DNA of 64,000 nt from Trochalopteron elliotii (Eukaryota > Chordata > Aves > Passeriformes > Leiothrichidae), in the NCBI GenBank assembly GCA_024734555.1, contig JANPWX010000073.1, positions 1,116,465-1,180,464 on the forward strand, in the 5' to 3' direction. The notes beneath the pieces are model-generated. The model was not told where the DNA came from, did not search any database, and was given only the letters and a program-made list of their open reading frames with translations. The position numbers and the translations under genes were made by a program. Shown piece after piece: positions 26,907 through 38,570 of the stretch (positions are counted from its first letter, which is position 1; the number at the start of each line of letters is the position of its first letter).

Positions 26907-26930
26907 GTTTTGTTTTGTTTTGTTTAAAAC
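26907..26930. repeat. (GTTTT)n short tandem repeat
   Basis: Nearly five units of GTTTT directly follow a T run. This is a low-complexity stretch and was not seen to be part of a larger element. Confidence 0.85.
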
Positions 26931-27189
26931 ACAGAAAGAGAAAGATGGGTTAAAAAAAGAGTAATAGCAATAGATGGATGCACGGCAAGGAATGAAACAA
27001 AAAGGCAAAGAAAATGAGAGCACAAATGTTGACTGGAACAGTAGTGAAACAAGTGATAGTGTTTGGGGAACACTTGTACACAGTTTAGCTGGAAAAATGG
27101 GCAAGATTAGAACGAAACAGCCAAGGAGCATCAACATTAATCCAAAAAACACGAGAAACAGCAAAACACCTGTGTTATTAACTGGCTAT

Positions 27190-28865
27190 TTCAAGAACAT
27201 GTTAGAGTCACAGCCATGACTGGGACATAGGTATTGAAGTGTCTATAGTTTTCAGGAAAGACAGAAACAAGGATAAACTTAGGTAGAACTATGCCCATTA
27301 AGGGTGTGATGGGCAGATGAGTCATAGCAAACTACAGGCTTGGGTTAGAATCACATTGGGAAGGAACTGAAAAAATGTTACTCCTGGATGTGTTCTCTAG
27401 CCCATGGGATCACGAAACACTTCAACACATAAGAAAGAGGAATATAACTGGGAATTGAGTCAGTTTAGAACGCTGTATTTTCCAAAATGTAGATTGTAAA
27501 ATAAGGACTATTAATAAAAGTAGGGCCCGGTTACTCCTGAATATGATAGCTAAAAGACTTCATCACCAAATAATCACTGAGCCTCATCACAAGTGCTGCT
27601 ATTGTAGCCTTGATTTCAGTTAGCAGAGAGAATTTTACAGGAGAGCCTTATGTGGGACCTAACAATAGATTGATCATGAGTTGGATAGCAACATGGTAAA
27701 TAACAGGCAATTTGATTTTGGCAGGAACAAATTGTATAAAGCCAACCTGATTTCCTACTCTGACAGGTAACAAGCCTTGCAGATAACGACAAAGCACCTT
27801 GACTTGTTAGGTTTTGACACTGTCTCATGTGAGACTTCCATTAGCAGGCTAGAGCAATGCAGCCTGGATAAAATTACTATGATATGGATCCCAGACTGTT
27901 TGGAAAGCTGCACTTGTAAAACAGTTATCAGTGACTCACTGGCTGACTAGAAGGATGCATCAAGGTGGGTACCATGGTCTCTAATGACTTAGGTTATGGA
28001 ATAAGGCACGCCCTTAACAAATGATAAAATAAATACCCTGTTGAAAACTATATATATTGTAGAGGGAACAGGAATAAAATTCAAAATTATCTAGATGGAT
28101 TGGAGAAATAATCTGGGGGAAAAAAAAAGAGATACAAATCAATGGAGATGAGCACAAGGTGGTGAGGAGCAATCAATAGTACCAGCACAACATGGGAACA
28201 GCAGGGTATAGTTCTGCTGAGAAGCATATAGAGGGTTACAGTGGATCACACACTGCCTGTGAGTCAATAATAGTAAATCACCTGTTGCAAAGAAAGCAAA
28301 CACATACTGGGATATATAAACAGGAACATCATGTGTAAGATACGTGAAGTAATCCTTCAGACTCAACTGCATCAAGTTTTGGATGTTACATATTAAGAAA
28401 GACACAGGTTTCCTGGCTTTGTCCAGAAAACAAAACAAAGAATTCTGAGAGATTTAGAAACCACAAATAGTGAGGAAAGATTGAACGAGCTAGGAGCTGC
28501 CTAGCCTGGCAAGAGATGTCTCAAAGGGTTTATGAGGAAGGAGGAAGCTGCCATGAAGACAATAACCTTTTCTTTGCATCCATGGCAGAGAGGACAAGCA
28601 ATAATGGCCTTAAATTGCAGGAAAAGAGATTCAGATGAGACATTGGGGATCACTTTTTGAGGTGAGGGGAAAGTAATACAAGGAACAGATTGCTTGGGGA
28701 GGTTATGGGGTCTGCCAGTGGCGGTTTAAAAAAGCAGGTTAAACACATGCCTGTCAGGAGTGATGGAGGTCTGGACTGCTGATCACTGCTTGGGGCAGAG
28801 ATGGACTGTATGAGCTCTCAAGGTCCCTTCAAGTCCTACAGCTATACCACAGAATCCCAGATATG
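27190..28865 (+). mobile_element. Decayed L3/CR1-like LINE, endonuclease-to-3' end copy 1
   Basis: The plus strand tracks the ORF2 layout of an ancient L3/CR1-like LINE. Near 27210-27290 there is an endonuclease-region segment (catgactgggacatagg, then 'ttcaggaaagacagaaacaa'). Reverse-transcriptase-region segments follow near 27740-28060 ('taaagccaacctgatttc', 'gataaaattactatgatat', then a degenerate 'aatgacttaggttatggaat' block corresponding to the INDL-type motif). The 3' section is at 28080-28865 ('ataaaattcaaaattat', 'tacagtggatcacacac', 'tggccttaaattgcagg', 'caaggtcccttcaagtccta'). Many stops and frameshifts show that it is dead. The start is uncertain and may reach 26970. It is much more diverged than the CR1 copies elsewhere in the window, so it is an old insertion. 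The family assignment rests on remembered consensus order. Confidence 0.8.
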
Positions 28866-29920
28866 TTTTAGTTCAAACTGAGTGGTCAGATAAATAAAAA
28901 TGAATCATGAATGTCAGTTGTCTTTTATTTCCAAAGGGCAATTTTTTTTTTTTTTTGCAAGCAAAGAAATCAGTAAGTCAGCTGGACTTGGGAAATTAGA
29001 GACTTTAAAGGAGGAAGAGCAGCATAATACATTTAAATAATACATTTAAGCGAGTACTGCAAAATGATTTGTAATTTGCATTCTAGGAAAAGAGAGTAAA
29101 CCTGAAGGAGATGAATGAGCCACTGCTTTTAAAACCTTAACTTTAAAAAATGTGTCAGCCACAAGCAGAGAACCTAGAAGGAACAGAGGAGGGCAGAAGC
29201 AGCACGTTGTCTACAGTATTAACAAATTTCTGAATGCTGCCATCCCTAAATACAAAGATCAAATGAATCATTTGTGGTGGCACTGCAGAGCAGATGTGAG
29301 GCGAGTGAAGACAAGAGGAGCTGTGAGGCTGCAAAAGAGTTGTGAGTATTTTAAGGCAACTGTGGTTAGAGAAAGGAGCCTTCCTCTCTCCCTGAAACAT
29401 GTCAATCACTCAATCACTGTCATCTCGAAATGCAGATCTGGGTCTGCTTCCCTCCACCTCCAAAGGAGCTACAAAAGTGCCCTGTATCTACTCTGCACAC
29501 AAAGCAGACACTCATCTGTGCCTCTCAGAACACTGCTTGGCAACTGTGAGAGGGGAATTCCTGCCTTTGGGAGGGGAAGCAAAGGATCAGGACTAGGAGT
29601 GGGATCTGAGAGAAAGGTCTAAGTTTCTTCTCTGACTGGCAACTAGAGGAGCAGGGGGTAGGAGCAGCATTTCCTAGTGTTTAAGGGACATATTCCTGCA
29701 GCAGTGGCAGCTGCCCTGCCCCTGTTTGTATTGGCAATCACAGCAAGGCCAGCTCTGCAGGGCTTGGCATTAGCCAAGAAAGCCATAGGTCTATGGACCT
29801 TTTACTACCCCCCAGCAGCCTGCTGCACTTGATAACCACCTAGGCCAGCTGCACATCAAGGCAGCCTCGAGAAGGGGATTAAGTAACAAAGAAAGGTATG
29901 TCTTGGGAGGTCAGAAAGTG
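28866..29920. other. Spacer between two L3-like copies, unassigned
   Basis: There is a T tract at about 28942-28957. A 156-codon frame (29152-29622, +) is basic and serine-rich but has no recognisable domain. Part of this stretch may be unrecognised 5' sequence of the downstream LINE. No other feature is visible. Confidence 0.4.
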
Positions 29921-29924
29921 CAGG

Positions 29925-31965
29925 GATGAAGTGAGAATTGCTAGAAGTCAAACTGAGTCAGTTCCTGCAAAGGGAGTGAAACAACAGAAGGATCCTTAAG
30001 ACTACAAATGAAAAAAAAAAAATAATAAAAAAAAAAGAACTGGAACCTCTGCATTTAGTGGGAAAAACTTGCACAGTTCTAAATTAGAGGGCTACTTTGC
30101 CCCCAGGAGCAGGGATATAGAGTGTGGGGACAAGGTCATAGGGGCTAATGGGAATAAGTGTATTGAAAGGGCAATGACTGCATGCAAGATGGAAGCAATT
30201 CAGAGAGCTTACTGTGCTCAAACAAGGGAGGTCAGGAAACCACCCTCCCCAGACGCTAAAAAACTAGGCCCATGAAATTGCAGGTCTGGTAGATGGGGTT
30301 TTTAATAAATCTGTCCAATCACTGGGGGTTCCTCTGCCTGGATAATAGCAAATGTGGTACCCATATTTAAGAAGGTGAGGAAGAGCAATCTAGGCAGCCA
30401 TGGACTTGTTATTTTGGCCTCAAGGGCATAGATGGATTCAGAGCAAATTATGTCAGAAAGAATAATTGAAGACATGGAATAGAAAATGGGATATAGTGCA
30501 ATATGCCATTATCAAAAAGAGATTGTGCCAGACTAACTCGATATCTGTCTTTGATAAGGTAACTGATGTTCTAGACAAGGGAAAAGTAGTAGATCTTCTC
30601 TATCTGTACTTCATTAAAATTTGGTTTGGTGCCACCTGGGAAATTATTAGTTAAATGAGAGAAGATAAGGATTAGTACAAGGGTTGTGAGTTGAGTAAGG
30701 AATTGGTGTAATAGGGGAAGGAGGCAGCTCTGCTGTAAAGAGGTTGCTAGGCAAGTTCTTAAGACTTGGTCTTGGGAAAATTGTTTTGAATGATAACTTT
30801 TTGGCCTAAAATTAGGAGTGGATTAACAGGCAGCATCAACAGTGCTTAGGATCACCAAAATATCACACAAGGTTTTGTGGAGATCATGTTTACAGGAATG
30901 TGAGGCAATGCAGCAGCACAAACTGCAAGGCCACAGATTTGGGCACTGTGAGCAAGTGTTTCACCCTCACACTGAAAGCTTATCAGTTTGAAACAAGAAA
31001 ATGGAAGACAGGCTGGCTTGTAGCAGTCAATCACAGCTCAACTATGAGCTCACAAGTTGAGTGTGAGGATGTGTTCCATGGGAGGAGCACATGCTTTCAT
31101 ATCTCTTTCAGGAAAGGGAATGAAATCTTGAAATCAGAGAACAAAGTCTAACAAATGCCCTGGAAAGGAAATATGATAAAATAAAATGCAATGGAAAAAA
31201 CCAAGAAGATCTGGAAATGGAGTGATTACAACCAAATGGACTGAGATGAAATGAGGAGCAGTGGAAAGGACCAAAATTTGCCAAAATTACTCCAATTAAA
31301 TCCTGAAATCAGGGAATCACTTGTTTTCTGTATTTTTCCTTTCTTTTTTTTCTTTTTTTTTTTTTAACATTTCATTCGTTCAAATTTTTCTCTTGTCTCT
31401 TTATTTACATTTCTTCCCTAATTTTCTTTCAAGAAAGGGAATGAAATCTTGCAATTCCAATGAGGATTAACTGGGCAAGCTTTGGTCCATTTCCCTGCAC
31501 TTGTCATCCTGCTCACTTTCATTGTTTTCACTTGGTTTCGGAATTTTTCCTTTTTTTATCTTTAAGATTTCATTTCTGTAGTTTCTTCCTCTCTCTCTTT
31601 ATTTACATTTCTTCCCTGATTTTAGGATTTGAATTGGAGTAATTTTGGCAAGTTTTGGTCCAGACACCGTGGAGTACCATGGTGGTTGTGTAAGGAGATA
31701 TCACCTGGAACAGTCAGAGTTATTCTTGTCAATTCTTTGCAAGAGAAAATCAAAAACATAGCAAATGCCAATATGGAAAACCTGTATGATCAGGGAAGGG
31801 CAAGTCCACCATTCCAGAGGAAAGGAGCCTGCCCTGTTCAGTCTAGACAATGGAGACTGGGGAGGGGGGGCACAATTACTCTCTGTAAACACTTAATTGG
31901 GTCACGCACAAGGGAAGGAGAAAAGCTACTTTAACTGAAGCTTGTGGTTCTCACAAAAGTGGACA
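29925..31965 (+). mobile_element. Decayed L3/CR1-like LINE copy 2, internally rearranged
   Basis: Recognisable plus-strand blocks in order are as follows. 'gaattgctagaagtcaaact' lies near 29936 and 'catgaaattgcaggtctgg' near 30271. 'tttttaataaatctgtccaa' lies near 30299 and 'caaatgtggtacccatattt' near 30349. 'gattgtgccagactaact' lies near 30521, with a reverse-transcriptase segment to about 30700. After an interval of unclear origin, the 3' part resumes at about 31625 ('ttggagtaattttggcaag') and runs to about 31965 (for example 'tatggaaaacctgtatgatc' and 'agggaaggagaaaagctact'). Stops in all frames show that it is dead. The middle (about 30900-31620) does not follow the family and contains a cluster of direct and inverted repeats, listed separately. 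This copy overlaps copy 1 in element coordinates, so it is a separate insertion. Confidence 0.72.
31106..31661. repeat. Cluster of direct and inverted repeats inside the LINE relic
   Basis: Inverted arms lie at 31268-31316 and 31612-31661. They match at about 47 of 49 positions with one single-base indel, around a 295-base spacer. Direct copies include a 23-base perfect repeat at 31397-31419 and 31595-31617, and a 29-base segment with two differences at 31106-31134 and 31427-31455. A third partial copy of the arm's end lies at 31475-31488 (gcaagctttggtcc versus gcaagttttggtcc at 31648-31661). The spacer is T-rich and includes a T tract near 31348-31365. Transcribed, the region could fold into a long hairpin. 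The right arm belongs to the LINE 3' region, so the left arm looks like an inverted duplicate of it. Confidence 0.85.
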
Positions 31966-31971
31966 GGTAAA

Positions 31972-32013
31972 TTTGTCCTGGGAATTAGGTGGTTTGTCCT
32001 GAGAATTAGGTGG
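31972..32013 (+). repeat. Two-copy tandem duplication, 21-base unit
   Basis: The unit tttgtcctgggaattaggtg plus one base is repeated immediately with one G-to-A change (31972-31992 and 31993-32013). It directly follows the LINE relic and is probably a local slippage product. Confidence 0.9.
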
Positions 32014-33330
32014 TTTTGGTTCATGAAGAGAGTAGATTTGCCATAGTTGTTTGAGGGTTGCAGTAGGGGCAGGTGGTGTGAGGTGCTATGAGCACGCTGC
32101 ACTGAGGGATGAGCCCACAGGATATGGCAAAACCAAGAGGCAGAGCTCAGAGCTCCAAAAAGTCACTTTCTCCTATCACACCCTAGATAGGCTGGCAAGT
32201 AATTTCATGGGTAACTAATGCCTGGGTCCCAAGGAGCTGGATCACTGCCGGTGGTATCTACCAGCATATCTAAAGGTGTCAAATCCATGTCTGGTCTCCT
32301 GGGGCTGTGGCTCTCTCCCCTTGCCTGCAAGTACAGTAAAGATTTGCAAGGACAGAAGTGTGAGGCATGGCCAGCAGGGTGGGAAAAAAAAACAACCGGA
32401 GACCGCAGACTAACTCAGAGACCCTCCTTATCATACCAAGAGAAAGATGCAGCAGGATTTACATTATTTTCCTTGCTCCTGCTATCTGTGATCATTAACA
32501 GATACCTATAACATCTCTTCTTCATCCCAGTTGTGAAAGGAATTCCTTCCTGATGGGAGTAGAAAGAAAGATGAGGTTGCAGCCCTTCCAGTTGGTCCAG
32601 TAAATCTTCCTAAAATTTGCACTGATTCCCTGGGATGTGCTGTGGTAGAGGTGGTGCACATCTATGATGGCACAACAGGCTGCATAGGGCCTGGGGTGGT
32701 GTAAGCAGGCCAGATTTCTAACAGCACCAGAAACAGAGATTCTCTCACAAAATCAGGCTCTGTGTGTGTGTGTGAAACAGCCATGGTGACAAGAGAGCTG
32801 TTGATGGAAAGAGAACTACTATCCCTTGCGGAAATAGCAGGAGAAATATTCATCCCATTGCCTTGTGCACTCAGAGGGAAATCCCACCTGCCACTACCAA
32901 TAGTGACTGATGGTTCTCCTGTACTGGTTGGTGGCTCTTTGCTAAAACTAGTGTAAACAGCACAGGTGTCATCACTGAGAACAGTCACTCCTTCTATCCT
33001 TCATTCCCCAGGGATTTGCTCCTGTCATCCCCTTTTTTTAAGCTGGTGAAGAGAGTATCACAGCCGCTCTTAGTCAAAAGAGGAGGGGGTGGAGGCCCAT
33101 CTGGGCCCTTGGTTTGATTTCATATTTATGAAACAGCTTAAATGTCAGCTTGAGTGAAAAACGACACCTTCCCAAGCTTCTCATATTAATGCCTGTGGCT
33201 GCCACTGGTTTCTTTAGGAAGGCAGCTTGTGGTTTTTCCTCTTGCTCTGCCCCCAAAGGCTGCAGGGAAAGATGAATTGGACTGATAGATGAGACTGCAA
33301 CTGCCGATAAACTGCTTTGCTGACAGGAGA
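32014..33330. other. Unique non-coding sequence, nothing recognised
   Basis: A short (TG)n run of about seven units lies near 32761-32775. Otherwise there is no repeat, RNA gene or supported exon. The 108-codon minus frame at 32662-32988 overlaps a 64-codon plus frame; neither has a known domain. Confidence 0.42.
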
Positions 33331-33440
33331 GGGAGAGGGAGGTGGGGCGGGTTGCTGATGCTGAGGAAGGAAGGAGGGAGGGAGGAAAGAAGGAGGGAAG
33401 GAAGGAAGATGGAGTGAAGGAGGAAAAAGAGAGAGGAGAG
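33331..33440. repeat. Purine-rich GGAA/GGGA tract
   Basis: The plus strand is almost pure A/G for over 70 bases (33361-33435), built from imperfect GGAA, GGGA and GAAAG units. It creates the lysine/glutamate-rich frame on the plus strand and the serine/proline/leucine-rich frames on the minus strand (33074-33620), which are artefacts. Polypurine tracts like this can adopt triplex structure, and GGAA repeats can bind ETS factors. Neither is shown here. Confidence 0.85.
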
Positions 33441-36400
33441 GGTTGTAGAGAGGTGGGAAAGTGGTCTAAACTGAAGGGGGAGAAAGATGGTGAGAGAGGA
33501 TTGTTGCCTGTAAGGAGAAAAATAAGGAATAAACTGACACATGCTAAGGTAAGAGAGATGCTCAGTTGCAATAGGAAAAATAAAAGTCATGGGCAATGTC
33601 AAAATACACTGTGGGAGCATTAATTATGCACAACAATGTATATATGCATAAAGGAATAAATAAAAATACACCTACCATCAGCAGGAGAACCTCCTCCCAA
33701 GGTCTGTGTTAAGCCTTGTGCTGGGTTGCTGGAGACTGTAAATCATTTGAGACCCTTGTACTGCAAGTGTGTTTGTGTGACACACCAATGAATCCTGAAG
33801 AGATACCCAAGGCAAAGCTGAGCTGGGCAGTTCTGGAGGCTGGCAGGTCTCCTGGGTACTGTGTTGCAAGCATGGTTAGCTAGGCAGGGCCAGCTTCCCA
33901 AAAGGGCTTCTCTACATGGCTGCATGCTGATACAGAAACCTGAGCTTGCTTGGGCATAACTTGGGTATCTTGACATTTCATGGTGCACATCTGTCCTCCT
34001 GTCCAGGTGCCTGAAGGGACTGAAGCAGAAGATGCCCTTACCAGACCAGGTTAAAAGGCTTCTGCCTGAAGCCAGTGGTACAAGCAGGTTATATGGGCCA
34101 GCAAAAGATAGAGGCTGAACCTTAAGTGAAGAATAAGAAAAGGGCTTCAAGTTCTGTGGAAAAAGAAAATTACCTGTTATTCTCTCTGGGAAGAGTCTGA
34201 TACAGTTTTGGTCTTTTTTTAATTACAAACCTAGAACGTGTTGGGTTGAGTCTGAACAACATTGTTGGAAATGAAGATACTGGTACAGAGAAACAGGAGA
34301 GGAGGGCACAGGAAAGCAGAGGAGGGCAAAACACCCTATATCTTGCACAGATTTGAGGGGTCAGGAAGTGAAAGGGATTTTGTTGGTCCTTATGGGTTAG
34401 TCCTTCAGGGACAGTATTTGTCCCAGACAAGAGTAAAGAAAGGTGAGGGCTCACTGTGACTAAGAGGTAAGGACAGACTCTCTTGTGTTTTTATTCCAGG
34501 GTGGAGGCTTACCTTCCTTTTCACTGCCAGTCTTTGAAGTTGTCCATGGAGTCTGGTGCTCTCAGCACGAACATCTGCTGCCTTTTCTGCTGCTCCTGGC
34601 TTTTGGTGAGCTTGTTGGTTGTTTTTTCACTTTAACTGAAAGATGTCTCTGAAGTCTTACTCTGTCTGGGTTCACAATGCTCAGTACCTCTATCAGCTGT
34701 TACAGTGTTTTGAGCATTATTCTTGGCAATAGCATATCACTCACTTTTCAGCATCTCAGTCAGTTCTTGTCACTTTTTTCTCCCTGAGATACTAAAAAAA
34801 GTCTGCTTCCATTTCATCTTTATCCCCCATGATCAACTCTGTTTACAGTCTGACTTCTTGATTTTTTTTTCTTGGCAAAGCTTGCTCCTGTGGTCTTTTT
34901 CTCCCGTGCTGCTGAGGATGTGAGTCCCTCTGTGCTGACTCTTTTGTGGCATTTCTCACCTCTGTTTCATTTCCCTGTTTAATCATTCTTCTTCTTGCCA
35001 TGGGTCATACTGGATTGGTTCCTGGCATCACATTTGTACACCATCTGCTGACTAATAACATGCAAGGGCTTGCTTTCCACTATCAACAAGCCAGTCTAGA
35101 TTAAGATTATTTTTTAACGACAGTGAACCTTGTTTCTCAAAAATGGGCATGGAAGCCAGACCTGAATGCTTTCCTTGTCACCTCTGTTCTTGCCACCCAG
35201 GCTCTACAAAAGTCACTTTGTGACAGCACAGAAGACTTTTTCTCCCATAGCTAAGATTCTTTGTTCTGCTGCTAAATTGGACTTGATCTGGTTATTCCCT
35301 ACCTGCTTGAAAGGCCTTATCCAAGTCAAAGAGAGGGTCCCATACCTTTATGAGGCTCAGCCCAGATAAGGAGAATGTGCCTCAGAAGGAGATTTTCCTT
35401 TTCTCTTTTGAGTGGTTCTGAGAGGACTTTTGGTGAAAAAAACTACTTTTGTACCAGGGGATTAGCTATGTTTCCAGAAACAATCCCTGATATTGACGCT
35501 GCTTGGCCTGCAGTATTCTGCTTCCACGCAACAAAGTTCTCCTTTGCTCCAGCCCAAGGCAGCTGTGTACAAACTGCCTATGGAAAGGATCCCTGGCCTA
35601 TGTTAAATCATAGACTGTGCCCAGGAGTCTTTTGGGATGCTGCTGGCTGGCCTGGGCCAAAACCATGGCAGGGGCCACACCAGCAATTTGGTAATGTAGA
35701 CAGCTGAATTCCAGTTACTGGGAGCATCCCTGTGCCTTTAGAAGTCACTAGCCAGAGGATCCATTTGTTTCATAGGACCCAGAACCCTGAGGCTTAATAC
35801 CAGTTTACACCTTAGTCCTGGCACTGAGTTATTATGCCAAGCTGCAAACTTCTGTTCAAATCAGGATTTCAAAACCCATCAAAGAAAAGGAGGGGTGAGT
35901 TGTTCCCAGGAGCTACCTCTTGCCTCCTTGTTTGTCCTCCTGTGCCAGTGACCTCAGCAGTATTCTTGGGAAACCAGTCAGTTGTAAGGTGATGCAAATT
36001 AGACAGAGGGGTTTGAAAAGGGAAACCAAAGAGGTTTCTCAGAAAAGCCTCTCCCATGACTGCAGGGAAGGATGAGATGCTCTGCTTGGAGTCAGCATCA
36101 CTTTGGCTCCCAGCAGCTTGCAGCCTGCTGGAAAAGCTCATTGAGCAAGGGGGTGGCTGCCTAATCCTGGGAGTGGGTAAGGACAGTGAAGCTGTATGTG
36201 GTCCAGATTCAAGTGTAACTCAAAGGCACCAGCCCTGTCCATGAATGGTGGCCAGGGAGTGTGAGGAGGCTTTGACTCAAGCTTTCCCTCTATCCCTGCT
36301 GCAGGCCTGCAATGACTGCTCACACACAGCACGTGCCCGGCTCCTCACGGGGGCTGGGAATTACAGGCGCTAAGTGCTGGAGGAAAGGGAAGTGCTAAGG

Positions 36401-36579
36401 CTGCAGCTAATTGTGGGGATGAGGGCTCCTGGCCCCCCTGCTCTCCCAGAAAATCCTGGCCGGCAGCGTCCGCTGCAGGCGTGCAGGGAAGCAGGCAAGC
36501 TCTGGCTGTCTCCAGGTGGAGCTTTTACTCCAGAGCCTGCACGGCAGTGGCTGAGCTCTGTCTGCAAAGGATGCAGCCA
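33441..36579. other. Unique non-coding sequence, nothing recognised
   Basis: No transposon end or gene is recognised. A mildly CpG-containing patch lies at about 36330-36490 (several CpGs around 'gccggcagcgtccgctgc'). It is weaker than the patch near 1.5 kb. The frames here (135 codons at 33743-34150 -, 110 at 35375-35707 +) show no domain. Confidence 0.42.
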
Positions 36580-36995
36580 TACACAATGTGAAATTACCTC
36601 GGTGCTTGAGCACACATGAGCCCTAAACAAACCCCAGCCTAATGCTCAATCCCCATCTCACAAATCCTAATTAAACATCCACCAGTAATTCTTCTGTTAA
36701 CCCTCTCCAGTCGGCGATGAGTTGGGAGATTTTGAATTGGGCCTTCGGGCTCTTTACACTTCTGCTCTGGATCCCCTATCTAGAGGATTTAATTAAAGTG
36801 ACCCAGTTAATGGTTGGGAAGGCAGCAAAGAGTAACTCTCTTTTCCTTCCCCCATCAGCCCATCTAATAACGTTTGTCAGCACTGGCAATATTGCTGTGC
36901 ACTTTGGGGAGGTGAGAAGTGGCACTCTAAGATGCACAGGTGGACCTTTTCTCTCACCTTTTGCATATTGCTTTTTATTAAAAAAAAACCCCAAC
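36580..36995. other. Candidate conserved non-coding element
   Basis: This is non-repetitive sequence rich in homeodomain-type cores (for example 'cctaattaaacatcc' near 36667 and 'gatttaattaaagtga' near 36786), with balanced composition and no transposon signature. A 155-codon plus frame (36717-37184) overlaps it but has no domain and no clear splice context; its length is within chance. Calling it regulatory is inference from texture alone. Confidence 0.25.
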
Positions 36996-38039
36996 AACTG
37001 TTCTGTTGCTCCTTACTCTCAGGACAAGTTGGCACTCTTGGGGAAGAGTGAGCCATGTCTAAAATTGGTTTACAGGTGGGGAGAGCCCCAGGGTATCAGC
37101 TGCCTTCTGTTTCCTCTGAGTAAGCAAAGGGACAGGTCAGGAGAAACAGGTCAGCTATTTTGTGCTACAGTAGCTTTCTGTTAGAAATGAGCTTGCACGT
37201 GATGCTGTGAAATTAGGATGTCATCACTGATGTTTTTATTTTATTGGCTGGGGGAAGGAAAATGAAACAAACGAAAGAGAACCAGGATGGAAGAAAGAGG
37301 TTAGACAGTGTTTAAACAATACACATAATAATTTTCCTTTTGAAAAATTACTCGGTTGTTGAGAAATAAACTTTCTTAATAAAAATAAAGGATCAAAATG
37401 AAACATAGCTATAATTTCATTATAACTACTGTGGTTATTGTATTGACACAAAATGTTATGTCTGCATTTTTCTGCTGTGTTTAAAACCAGATTAACCAGA
37501 TTATGGTTTTACCCAACTCCAGGCAACCTCTTTTTGCTGGACCTTCTTTTGTGGTATTTATTCCTCCTACTCTTTCTGCAGCACTTGGCTCTGGAACTGT
37601 TTGTTTTAGGAAGCCATTTCCCTGCTGTAGAGAACAGACCACATTTAAAATTGTGTTTGTTAGGACATTTGCACCAGCTGGAGACAACATGTAAATTAAC
37701 CCGGTTGTTACACTCAAGCCTGGGCTAGATTAGCCCCTTGCAAGCAACAGGCAAGAGAAGAGTCTTTTCACCTTAGAAAAGAAGCAAGGAAACAGCCTGT
37801 TATTTTCATAGTTGTAGAAAGGATCCAGGACCACCCAGTCTCTTATGGGGCAATTCAGTAGTCTTTTGGGCTCATTGTCAGTTCCTGTCAAAAGTCTAGC
37901 TAGGATCCAGCTTTGCAAGCCCGTCTGCATGTCACTAGGTTGAGTCTCTCCCCTCCCTGCCTCTGCACTGCTTCTCTGCACACAGGGACAGGGCTCTGTG
38001 TGTAATTTCATATGACTTGCTCTAATATTAATATCTCCA
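36996..38039. other. Unique non-coding sequence, nothing recognised
   Basis: An A tract lies near 36980-36989, just before this interval, and AT-rich sequence at 37300-37450. No repeat family, RNA gene or exon is recognised. Confidence 0.42.
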
Positions 38040-38570
38040 TGTGCAGTAGTCATTGCAGTGAGAATAAACTGTTATTTTTTATTTTAAATGGTTAATATTC
38101 ATCAAATGTTTATGAAAATACTTAACCCATAATGATGACAAACACAGTGCCTAATAAAGATGGAAGTGAAGATCCTCTTTGTGAATATGTAATCAGAAGA
38201 GTAAAGAAAATTACATTAAAAAGACTTCATTATGCCATTAAATGTGTGAAATGACTTTTTCTTCTCCATTTTAATTTTAGCATATTTCTTTTTTTTTTTT
38301 CTTTTTAAATATCTCTGACACTTTCATGAGACGGGTACATAAAGAGGCACTGGCTGCTGTAGCAAGAAGAACTCTGACTGGTGGCATCCATCATTCTCAT
38401 CGAAATATTCATTTCATCTATCATTAAGAAAAATCAACACTATTTCTACCAATGATTGTCATTTTTTTCCTTTATTTCCTGGAGGGAGAGAGACACTTCC
38501 TTATTACAGTTTCAAATGCAAGGCATTGTTTAAAAACCCTCGATAGAGCTTCAGGCCCAGAATCATTCCC
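38040..38570. other. AT-rich candidate conserved non-coding element
   Basis: This is strongly AT-rich and non-repetitive, with stops in all frames. It has a T tract at about 38288-38299 and several ATTA/TAAT cores (for example 'gaaaattacattaaaaag' near 38207). There is no transposon signature. It resembles enhancer-type vertebrate non-coding DNA, but this is not demonstrable from a single sequence. Confidence 0.22.

Noticed and set aside
29152..29622. 156-codon basic frame between the two LINE relics
   Set aside because: It could be suspected as LINE ORF1, but no zinc-knuckle, coiled-coil or other ORF1 hallmark is visible, so it is not called.
27190..31965. Possible endogenous retrovirus because of reverse-transcriptase-like text
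   Set aside because: No LTRs, primer-binding site or protease/integrase region; the block order fits an L3/CR1-like non-LTR element.
33074..33623. Three overlapping frames of 93-165 codons rich in Ser/Pro/Leu or Lys/Glu
   Set aside because: They are produced by the GGAA-type purine tract at 33331-33440; low-complexity DNA lacks stops in several frames.
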